Part shown: piece after piece, positions 57,665-64,000 of the stretch | Numbering within the stretch: the stretch's first letter is position 1 | Layout of the letters: every line of letters starts with the position of its first letter | Assembly (NCBI GenBank): GCA_963736975.1 | Contig: CAVTQY010000001.1 | Location: forward strand, 1,550,001 to 1,614,000 | Length of the DNA stretch: 64,000 bases | Direction of reading: 5' to 3' | Origin: CAVTQY01 sp963736975 | GTDB lineage: Bacteria; Pseudomonadota; Alphaproteobacteria; Acetobacterales; Acetobacteraceae | The notes under the pieces: model-generated | What the model was told of the DNA's origin: nothing | The model's input: the letters and a program-made list of their open reading frames with translations, nothing else | Database searches by the model: none | Position numbers and translations under genes: made by a program

Positions 57665-58669
57665 CCACCACACCGGGCAGCCGGATTCTCGCAATGAACC
57701 GCGGCGTTGCGCCGACTGGCCCGGCCTGGCGCGCCGCCCCGCTCGGCTTCGATCTCGCCGCACGCCAGGCTGAGATCGACCAGGTCGCCCTTCGCCGTTG
57801 GCGGCTCGAACGTGTCCGCGCCGAATTGCGCCGGCGCGACTATGCCGGCGCATTGCTCGCCGATCCGATGAATATCCGTTACGCCACCGGCACGCGCAAC
57901 ATGGCTGTCTGGACGATGCATTCGCCCGGCCGCTACGCGTTCGTCGCAACCGAGGGGCCTGTTGTGCTGTTCAACTTCGCCAGCACACACCACCTTGTGG
58001 AACCGATCGACTCGGTTGACGAGCTTCGCGCGAGCACGCCCTGGTTCTACTTCCTCGCCGGTACGCGTGTGGAAGAGAAAACAGCGATCTGGGCCGAGGA
58101 AGTCGCCTCCCTTATTGAAACACATGGCGGCCGCAACCGGCGCCTGGCCATCGACCGCTGCGAACCGTGGGGCGCCGAGCGCTGGTCGCCCGCGGTCTTC
58201 GCCTGTTCAACGCGCAGGAACCGATGGAGCGCGCCCGCGCCATCAAGTCGCTCGAGGAGATCAAGTGCCTGCGCCTGGCGATGGAGGTGTGCGACACCGC
58301 AATCGACCGCATGCGCGCGGCACTCGAACCCGGCATCACCGAGAACCAGCTTTGGAGCGTTTTGCACGAAACCAACATCGCGCATGACGGCGAGTGGATC
58401 GAGTGCCGCCTGCTCACCTCCGGCGAGCGCACCAATCCCTGGTTCCAGGAGAGCGGCAATCGCGTCATTCAAGCAGGTGATATCGTTGCCTTCGACACCG
58501 ACATGGTCGGCGTCAACGGCTATCTGGCCGATATCTCGCGCAGCTATGTCTGCCCGGGCCGGGCGCCGAGCGACCATCAGCGCCGACTGCACGCACTGGC
58601 ACAGGAGCAGGTGCTCACGAATATGGCGTTGCTGCGGCCAGGCCTTGAGTTTCGGGAGTTCGTGGAGCG
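57661..58669 (+). pseudogene. DddP-like M24-fold protein, frameshifted and truncated
   Basis: The first frame covers the N-terminal domain (DYAGALLADPMNIRYATGTR, NMAVWTMHSPGRYAF) and breaks at 58182-58183; the second continues the M24 domain (LWSVLHETNIAHDGEWIECR, TNPWFQESGNRV, IVAFDTDMVG, LADISRSY). One missing base explains the shift. The sequence resembles DMSP lyase DddP and its relatives more than aminopeptidase P. Homology stops at FREFVERS near 58669, so about 100 C-terminal residues with the metal-binding His and two Glu of the fold are gone. The two aspartate ligands remain. The gene is therefore inactive as written. It is coupled to the MlrC-type gene (ATGA). Confidence 0.82.
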
Positions 58670-59119
58670 CTCCTGTATAAGACGACTAACAGACAACGTA
58701 CCACGGAAATCAAAAATGTTCTACAAAGACTTGGCACAGACCTGGGTTTCAAGGTCGCGGCCTCAGGATGTCAAGCTGACGAAGGAGAGTGGCTGTACAA
58801 TATGACCTGGTACACGTTGGGGGACGATGCGCGTTTGTTTACCCGACAGCCAATGGTCATGGAATGCGAATGGAAAATGGGAGTGCCAATAGCACAGAAC
58901 GCCGACGTGGATGGTGATTTCCAAAAACTCGTTCAGGCACGAGCCGACGTCCGAGTCTGGATTTCCACCGCCGCCAATCCCACCTTGGCCGATCAGCACC
59001 TGGAAAATTGTAAGAAGCAGATACGAAGTTTCTTGGCTACGGTGCCCGGCGACATCTATCTCTTTGCGATACTGGTCTGGTCAGACAACTCTTTTAGAAT
59101 CGAGCGCTTTGCCGCTTGA
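58670..59119 (+). pseudogene. 3' fragment of an unrelated gene
   Basis: A frame open from the break point to TGA 59119 encodes about 149 residues, of which ATG 58802 begins the last 105. It reads like the C-terminal half of a soluble protein (EWLYNMTWYTLGDDARLFTR, MVMECEWKMGV, DFQKLVQARADVRVWIS). Base composition is clearly less GC-rich than in neighbouring genes. I recall uncharacterised proteins with a similar 'ECEW...DFQKL..AR..VRV' pattern but cannot name a family. The start is missing, so it is a remnant joined to the DddP-like gene. Confidence 0.6.
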
Positions 59120-59175
59120 TCGGGAGAGATCGCGCCGGAGTTTGCCGTTCGGACTCGATGTGCTACATTTCAAGC

Positions 59176-59406
59176 ATGACAAAGCTTCTTGAGGCCGCAC
59201 TTGAAGCCGCGCGCAACCTGCCGCCCGACATTCAGGACAGTATCGCCCGCGTTGTGCTGCGGCTTGCCGGGACGGATGACGAGCCGCCAGTAACGCTCTC
59301 ACCCGAGGAACGAGCCGCTATCGCTGCCTCGAAAGCCGCCGCCGCGCGGGGTGAGTTCGCGACAGACGAACAGGTACGCGCTGTCTGGGCCAAGCACGGC
59401 TTGTGA
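59176..59406 (+). CDS. type II antitoxin, RelE/ParE-partner type
   Basis: A 76-residue acidic, helical protein starting MTKLLEAALEAARNLPPDIQDSIA and ending ARGEFATDEQVRAVWAKHGL. This pattern is typical of antitoxins paired with RelE/ParE toxins, with an N-terminal DNA-binding and dimerising part and a C-terminal toxin-binding tail. ATG 59176 fits that start; upstream codons look non-coding. It overlaps the toxin start (GTGA). Confidence 0.85.
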   Translation: MTKLLEAALEAARNLPPDIQDSIARVVLRLAGTDDEPPVTLSPEERAAIAASKAAAARGEFATDEQVRAVWAKHGL

Positions 59407-59699
59407 GGTTTCGCTATACCGCTCGCGCTCTTGCCGACCTCACCTTAGTCCTCGACCATATGGCCGCCTGTTCGCCACGGGGTGCACGACGCGTCCAGGC
59501 GCGTATCCGAGCCATCGTCGACCTCCTCTTGCTTTATCCCCAAATCGGCAGGCGCACGGACGACCCCTCTATCCGGCGCATGACGACCTCGCCTTATCCC
59601 TATCTGATTTTCTACGAAGTCACGGAGACCGAGATCGTGGTCCATGCTGTTCGCCATGGCGCCCGCGATCCCTCCGGCATGCCGGGCGCCCCCCGATGA
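59403..59699 (+). CDS. RelE/ParE-family toxin
   Basis: A 98-residue basic toxin with the family pattern: YTARALADLTLVLDHMA at the N-terminus, ARIRAIVDLLLLYPQIGRR in the middle, and YPYLIFYEVTETEIVVHAVRHGARDP at the C-terminus. It would cleave mRNA or poison gyrase; the subgroup looks ParE-like but is not certain. The GTG start overlaps the antitoxin stop, and its own stop overlaps the next gene's ATG. Confidence 0.88.
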   Translation: MRFRYTARALADLTLVLDHMAACSPRGARRVQARIRAIVDLLLLYPQIGRRTDDPSIRRMTTSPYPYLIFYEVTETEIVVHAVRHGARDPSGMPGAPR

Positions 59700-60151
59700 G
59701 CCTGAACACATACTTCCGGCGAGCAGCACCGACGGACGCCGCGGCCGTCCGGGATCTTACACGCGCTGCCTACGCCAAGTGGGTCCCGCTGATCGGCCGC
59801 GAACCGAAACCGATGGTCGCGGATTACGAAGCAGCCGTCAGAAACCATCTGGTCGACCTGCTATTCTCGAACGGCGAGCTGGTGGCGCTGATCGAGATGA
59901 TCCCGGATTCCGACCACCTTCTGATAGAGAACATTGCCGTCTCACCGAACCATCAAAGGCGCGGCTACGGCCGCACCTTGATGACGCATGCCGAGACAGT
60001 GGCAGCCTCCCTCGAACTGGCCGCAACAAGGCTTTATACAAACAAGCGTTTTGATGCGAACGTGCAGTTCTACCAGAACCTTGGTTATCGGATCGACCAT
60101 GAGGAGGAATTCACCGCGGGCGTTGCCGTTTACATGAGCAAGCGCCTCTGA
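59696..60151 (+). CDS. GNAT-family acetyltransferase
   Basis: A 151-residue acetyltransferase with motif A IENIAVSPNHQRRGYGRTLM, which binds acetyl-CoA, and an aromatic motif B near FYQNLGYR. It overlaps the toxin stop by four bases (ATGA), making a three-gene coupled unit. Acceptor unknown. It may be a bystander cargo, a modifier of the TA pair, or an independent metabolic enzyme; the sequence does not resemble the DUF1778-linked TacT toxins closely enough to say more. Confidence 0.88.
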   Translation: MSLNTYFRRAAPTDAAAVRDLTRAAYAKWVPLIGREPKPMVADYEAAVRNHLVDLLFSNGELVALIEMIPDSDHLLIENIAVSPNHQRRGYGRTLMTHAETVAASLELAATRLYTNKRFDANVQFYQNLGYRIDHEEEFTAGVAVYMSKRL

Positions 60152-60239
60152 CGCCATCTGGGCGTTTGCCCGCACCCAACACCTCATGCCACCCTCATGC
60201 CACCCTCCTTCCAGCCCACCACACGGAGACCCATCGCCA

Positions 60240-61151
60240 ATGCCCGTCCGCTTCGATGACCGAGTCGCCATCGTAACCGGTGCCGGAGCCGGTCTCGGCC
60301 GCTGCCACGCACTCCTGCTTGCCGAACGCGGGGCGCGCGTCGTCGTCAACGACCCGGGCGGCGCGGTGGATGGACGCGGCTCGGAACACTCGGTCGCCGA
60401 CAAGGTCGTCGCCGAAATAAAAGCCAAAGGTGGCCAGGCCGTCGCCAGTTACAACTCGGTATCGGATGCCGCCGCCGCGCAGAACATCGTCGATACCGCC
60501 CTGAACACCTGGGACCGGCTCGATATCCTGATCAACAACGCCGGCATCCTGCGCGACAAAGCCTTCCACAACATGCCGGTCGAGGACTTCGAAACTGTCG
60601 TCGCCGTGCACCTGATGGGCACCGTCTATTGCACCAGGGCCGCCTGGCCGGTCATGCGCGCGCAGAAATACGGCCGCATCGTCGTCACCACCTCCGGCTC
60701 CGGCACAGTCGGCAATTTCGGGCAAAGCAATTACGGCGCGGCGAAAACCGGCGTGGTCGGGCTGGTCAACTGCCTCCGCCAGGAAGGCGCGAAGTACAAT
60801 ATCCTGACCAACGCCATCTCGCCGTCCGCCCATACCCGCATGACCGAAGGGCTGCTGCCGCCCGACATGGTGCCCCATATGAAGCCGGAGCTCGTCTCCC
60901 CGGCCGTCGCCTGGCTGGCCAGCGAGGACTGCACCGTCTCCGGCCAGATCATCGCCGCGACCGCGGGCGGCTTCGCCCGCGTGCAGTATTTCGTCACCGA
61001 AGGCGTGCAGTTCGACCCGGAACAGCCGGTCACCATCGAAATGTTCGCCGAAGCCTTCCCAGCCCTGTCAGACCTCTCGACCGCGAAGCCCTATACCGGG
61101 CTGATGGGCAATGTGGAACGCAAGCTCAGGGAAATCGGCCGAATTCGCTAA
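60240..61151 (+). CDS. short-chain dehydrogenase/reductase, HSD17B4-like
   Basis: A 303-residue SDR with cofactor motif TGAGAGLGR, NNAGILRDKAF, catalytic serine in TTSGSG, and YGAAK. The long C-terminus (after residue about 250) and the RFDDRVAIVTGAGAGLG start resemble the (3R)-hydroxyacyl-CoA dehydrogenase part of peroxisomal multifunctional enzyme type 2, so an acyl-CoA role is likely. A tandem ATGCCACCCTC lies upstream. ATG 60240 is twelve bases after GGAG. Confidence 0.9.
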   Translation: MPVRFDDRVAIVTGAGAGLGRCHALLLAERGARVVVNDPGGAVDGRGSEHSVADKVVAEIKAKGGQAVASYNSVSDAAAAQNIVDTALNTWDRLDILINNAGILRDKAFHNMPVEDFETVVAVHLMGTVYCTRAAWPVMRAQKYGRIVVTTSGSGTVGNFGQSNYGAAKTGVVGLVNCLRQEGAKYNILTNAISPSAHTRMTEGLLPPDMVPHMKPELVSPAVAWLASEDCTVSGQIIAATAGGFARVQYFVTEGVQFDPEQPVTIEMFAEAFPALSDLSTAKPYTGLMGNVERKLREIGRIR

Positions 61152-61237
61152 TTCCCAACGGCGTTCACGAAGCCGCCATGCGTCTGCCACCATCATCCGC
61201 CGTTCTTATGTCAACCGCGCGAGAAGGAGCACGATGG

Positions 61238-61399
61238 ATGACGGAGACCGAGTACACCACGAAACTCGACGAACTCGATCACCTGCTGAACGACCCGGAC
61301 GTCCCGATGGAGCCGTCCAGGGTCTGGTCGCTGCTGGCCGAAATCGCCCGGCGCGACCTCGCATCGTCGTCCCGCCAGTCCAGCGCTACCGGTCGCTGA
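61238..61399 (+). CDS. small ORF of unknown function
   Basis: A 53-residue frame (MTETEYTTKLDELDHLLNDP...) with AAGGAG eight bases before ATG 61238. The composition is acidic and helical in the first 40 residues, unlike random GC-rich translation. Its 3' end overlaps tlyA, which runs convergently, by 14 bases. No family recognised. Confidence 0.55.
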   Translation: MTETEYTTKLDELDHLLNDPDVPMEPSRVWSLLAEIARRDLASSSRQSSATGR

Positions 61400-62123
61400 C
61401 CGCGCCGATCAGAAACTCGCGATTGCCCTCCGGGCCGGTGATCGGGCTGGGCTCGATCCCCAGCACGCGCCAGCCCGGCAGCGCCGCCCACCAGCCGCGG
61501 ACCCGCTCGCGCACGGCCGCATGCACAGCCGGATCGCGCACCACGCCCTTGCTCCCCACGGCCTGACGCCCCGCCTCGAATTGCGGCTTGATCAGCGCCA
61601 CTGCCCAGGCACCCGGCGCGCATAACGCCATGGGCGCCGGCAGCACGGTCGCCAAGCCGATGAAGCTCGCATCGCAGACCAGGGCCTGCACAGGCTCGGG
61701 GATCTCGGCACGCGTCAGGTAACGGGCGTTGGTTTTCTCGTGCACAACGACACGGGAATCCTGCCGCAGCTTCCAGGCGAGTTGCCCGTGCCCGACATCC
61801 ACCGCATGAACCCGCGCCGCCCCGCGCGCCAGCAGCACATCCGTGAATCCGCCGGTCGAGGCGCCGATATCCAGGCACACCAGCCCCCCCGGGGACAGCC
61901 CGAACACGTCCAGCGCGTGTGCAAGCTTGAGCCCGCCGCGAGACACCCAGGGATGCGGTTCGCCCCGCAGTTCCAGCGGCGCGTCCGCAGCCACGATCTG
62001 GCCGGCTTTCTCGATCCGCTGCTCGCCGGAAAATACCTGGCCGGCGAGGATCAGCGCCCGTGCCCGTGCCCGGCTCTCGGCCAGTCCGCGCTCGACAAGG
62101 GCCTGGTCGGCCCGCTGCTTCAC
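61386..62123 (-). CDS. tlyA: TlyA-family rRNA methyltransferase
   Basis: A 245-residue protein with an N-terminal S4 RNA-binding domain (RADQALVERGLAESRARARALI) and a C-terminal FtsJ-like methyltransferase with SAM motif LDIGASTGGFTDVLL and the catalytic KPQFEAG lysine. TlyA methylates 2'-hydroxyls of 16S/23S rRNA. Its ATG overlaps the lpxC stop by four bases, so they are co-translated. Confidence 0.93.
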   Translation of the reverse strand: MKQRADQALVERGLAESRARARALILAGQVFSGEQRIEKAGQIVAADAPLELRGEPHPWVSRGGLKLAHALDVFGLSPGGLVCLDIGASTGGFTDVLLARGAARVHAVDVGHGQLAWKLRQDSRVVVHEKTNARYLTRAEIPEPVQALVCDASFIGLATVLPAPMALCAPGAWAVALIKPQFEAGRQAVGSKGVVRDPAVHAAVRERVRGWWAALPGWRVLGIEPSPITGPEGNREFLIGAVSDR

Positions 62124-63043
62124 GCGGCGGCGGAGACCGCTTCGGGCGTGAGAAGTTCCCAGGCCGAGGGATCGCCGAGCAGCGCACGTACCAAGCGCGC
62201 GTTCAGCGCATGCCCAGAGCGGTGGCCGTTGAACCGGCCGCAGATGGGCGCGCCGGCCAGCGCGAGGTCGCCCACTGCGTCCAGCAGCTTATGACGGGCG
62301 AATTCGTCCGCCATGCGAAGGCCACCGGGGTTCAGCACGCGCTCGCCCTCGACCACCACGGCGTTCTCCAGACTGCCGCCGCGCGCCAACCCCGCGGCGC
62401 GCAACCGCTCGATGTCCTCGGCCAGCGCAAAGGTGCGGGCGCGGCAGAGCTGGTGGCGGAACGCTTCCGGCGTCAGCCGCAAGGATATCGACTGCCGGCC
62501 GATCGCTACCGCGGCAAAGTCGATCGAGAGCGTCATGTGAAGCCCCGGTCCCCGGCCGGGAAGCAGCTCTACGAAAGCTTCGCCGTCCCCGACGCGGACC
62601 GGGCGGAGCACATGGATCGTGGAGCGCGGCGCCTCCTGCTCGCGCACGCCGGCGCAGTCGATCAGGAACGCGAAGGGGGAAGCCGAGCCGTCCAGGATCG
62701 GCACTTCCGGCCCGTCCAGCTCAATAACGGCATTATCGATCCCGCCGCCGGCCAATGCGGCCATCACATGCTCGATCGTGCCCACCCGCGCGGCCGGATT
62801 GTCAGGATGCACGAGGTCCGTGGACAGTCTTGCGTCGGCGATGTGATCGATGCGCGCCGGGATTTCGGCGCCCAAATCCACCCGGTGGAACACGATGCCA
62901 TGCCCAATCGGTGCCGGACGCAGGGTGATGCTGACCCGGCGACCCGAATGCAGGCCAACGCCCACGCAGCCGATCGGGGCCTTGAGCGTGCATTGGCATG
63001 TCATCGCGATCTGCGAGATCATGCTGAGCGGCATTCCGTCCAT
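62120..63043 (-). CDS. lpxC: UDP-3-O-acyl-N-acetylglucosamine deacetylase
   Basis: A 307-residue zinc amidase, the committed step of lipid A synthesis, at the usual family length. Zinc ligands H92 (TIEHVMAAL), H251 and D255 (HKLLDAVGDL) and the catalytic H278 (HRSGHALN) are in place. ATG 63043 is preferred, with AAGGGGG just upstream; ATG 63034 is an alternative. It lies downstream of ftsZ, as in many alphaproteobacterial dcw clusters, and overlaps tlyA. Confidence 0.96.
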   Translation of the reverse strand: MDGMPLSMISQIAMTCQCTLKAPIGCVGVGLHSGRRVSITLRPAPIGHGIVFHRVDLGAEIPARIDHIADARLSTDLVHPDNPAARVGTIEHVMAALAGGGIDNAVIELDGPEVPILDGSASPFAFLIDCAGVREQEAPRSTIHVLRPVRVGDGEAFVELLPGRGPGLHMTLSIDFAAVAIGRQSISLRLTPEAFRHQLCRARTFALAEDIERLRAAGLARGGSLENAVVVEGERVLNPGGLRMADEFARHKLLDAVGDLALAGAPICGRFNGHRSGHALNARLVRALLGDPSAWELLTPEAVSAAA

Positions 63044-63074
63044 CAGGCCCCCTTGTCCCGAGCCGTCGGCGCAA

Positions 63075-63109
63075 CAAAAAACAACGAGCCGTCCCAAACT
63101 ATGGACGGC
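63075..63109 (-). terminator. candidate intrinsic terminator between ftsZ and lpxC
   Basis: On the minus strand GCCGTCC (63109-63103) pairs with GGACGGC (63094-63088) around an eight-base loop, followed by TCGTTGTTTTTTG. The U-rich tract makes it a plausible terminator or attenuator between ftsZ and lpxC. Confidence 0.55.
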
Positions 63110-63198
63110 CCGTCCGATTCGCAAGTCACTCTTTATTGCTGAATATTTCCGCCGAAGTCCCTGAATTTACGATATTCACGCATACGAGAGCACTACTT

Positions 63199-64000
63199 TC
63201 AGGAGGATTGGCGACGGAGGAAGGTGGGTATTTCGATCCCCATTTCGTCCCCGGCAACGGGCCGGACCGAGGCGCGCACCACCGGTTCGGAGCGCATCTC
63301 CGGGCTGACCGTCGGCTCGACCCGCTCCGGCGCGGGATCGCCGGCCGCGCCGGTGCGGCGACGAAATACACCGGTGACCGTGCCGAACAGGCTGGGACGC
63401 CCGGGCTCCGGCGGCGGCGGCGGTTCGGCTTGGCCCGCCGGTTCGGCGAACAAAGTGGACCGCGGCCGCGCACCGAGCGGCTGCGGCACCCCGCCCGGCC
63501 GCACCTGCATCGGCATCTCCGCCAACGCATGCTCGACCGGCGCCTCGGCCGTCGCTTGCTGCATTGCCGGCGATGGCATCGAGGGGCGCAGCGCGACGGC
63601 CGGCATCACCGGGTTCATCGCCGGGCTTACCCCAGGGCTCATCCCTTGGCTCATCCCCGGCACGGTACCGAACGGCATGGCCATGCCTGCGTGTGCAGGC
63701 GTGACGATCGGCGCCTGGATCGGCCCGGCGCCGCCGCCAACCGCCACAAGCCGCGGCCGCTGCTGCTCCTGCTGCGCCGGCGTGTCGATTCCGGTTGCAA
63801 CCACCGACACGCGTATCCGCCCCGAGAGCGCTTCATCGATAGCCGAGCCGAAGATGATGTTGGCGTCCTCGTCCACCTCCTCGCGAATGCGGTTGGCCGC
63901 CTGATCGACCTCGAACAGCGTCATGTCGTCGCCGCCCGTGATGTTGATCAGCAGGCCGCGCGCGCCGGCCATCGAGGTGTCTTCCAACAGCGGGTTGCTG
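63199..64000 (-). CDS. ftsZ: cell division protein FtsZ, C-terminal part
   Basis: The frame enters the window at base 64000 and ends at 63199, giving the last 266 residues of FtsZ. It begins in the GTPase C-terminal subdomain (SNPLLEDTSMAGARGLLINI, then GGDDMTLFEVDQAANRI and ANIIFGSAIDEAL). A long, low-complexity linker rich in Pro, Met, Gly and Ala follows, then the conserved C-terminal peptide IPTFLRRQ that binds FtsA and other anchors. Long linkers of this kind are common in alphaproteobacterial FtsZ. Confidence 0.97.
   Translation of the reverse strand, partial: SNPLLEDTSMAGARGLLINITGGDDMTLFEVDQAANRIREEVDEDANIIFGSAIDEALSGRIRVSVVATGIDTPAQQEQQRPRLVAVGGGAGPIQAPIVTPAHAGMAMPFGTVPGMSQGMSPGVSPAMNPVMPAVALRPSMPSPAMQQATAEAPVEHALAEMPMQVRPGGVPQPLGARPRSTLFAEPAGQAEPPPPPEPGRPSLFGTVTGVFRRRTGAAGDPAPERVEPTVSPEMRSEPVVRASVRPVAGDEMGIEIPTFLRRQSS

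Noticed and set aside
60183..60209. ATGCCACCCTC tandem as a CRISPR-like or regulatory repeat
   Set aside because: Only two short adjacent copies without spacers; most likely simple slippage.

Overview
The window looks like chromosomal DNA of a GC-rich alphaproteobacterium, most likely in or near the Acetobacteraceae. Three things point that way. The right end reads ftsZ, lpxC, tlyA on the minus strand, a division/envelope order familiar from alphaproteobacteria. There is an error-prone polymerase of the DnaE2 type. A mosaic of 'CCAGGGG..CCCCTGG' palindromes at 19.1-19.3 kb resembles intergenic repeats I associate with this family. The family assignment is an inference from memory, not a search.

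Layout. 1-5.0 kb: a lower-GC cell-surface polysaccharide patch (FkbM-type methyltransferase cut by the window edge, Wzx-like flippase, sulfotransferase, GT-A-like glycosyltransferase). 5.0-14.2 kb: dnaE2 without imuA/imuB beside it, a DUF1328 membrane peptide, a TauD-type dioxygenase, pepN, and a CocE/NonD hydrolase broken by a one-base frameshift. 14.2-23.5 kb: a methyltransferase, a CUT2 (FrcBCA-like) sugar importer, then a PotABCD-type importer divergent from a LacI-family regulator. 23.5-26.6 kb: a second lower-GC patch with a PEP-CTERM surface protein, whose promoter carries a perfect palindrome, and a SEC-C/TPR/sulfotransferase fusion broken by a frameshift. 26.6-35.1 kb: core metabolism (malate synthase G, CBS protein, flavin oxidase, glmS, glmU, gph).

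35.1-46.5 kb is transport-heavy: a second CUT2 importer with an extra UgpB-type binding protein, an MgtC-like protein, a five-gene Dpp/Opp peptide importer, and a sterol-desaturase-family hydroxylase. 46.7-53.5 kb: a fused indolepyruvate ferredoxin oxidoreductase whose last ~60 codons are displaced by a frameshift, zwf, and the ATPase of a Fbp-type iron importer. 53.5-61 kb: the rest of the iron importer, an MlrC-type M81 metalloprotein translationally coupled to a DddP-like M24 gene that is frameshifted and truncated, an antitoxin/toxin/acetyltransferase operon, and an SDR. 61.2-64 kb: a small ORF, tlyA, lpxC and the 3' end of ftsZ.

The dominant theme is nutrient uptake: five ABC importers plus an orphan binding protein, feeding sugar, peptide and iron metabolism, set among housekeeping genes. 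I found no tRNA, rRNA, CRISPR array, complete insertion sequence or prophage. The least ordinary items are the palindromic repeat read in frame inside dnaE2, the SEC-C/TPR/sulfotransferase architecture, the DddP-like gene fused to a foreign 3' fragment, the TA-GNAT coupled operon, and four to five single-base frameshifts in otherwise well-conserved genes. The frameshifts raise the question of genuine decay versus sequence error.
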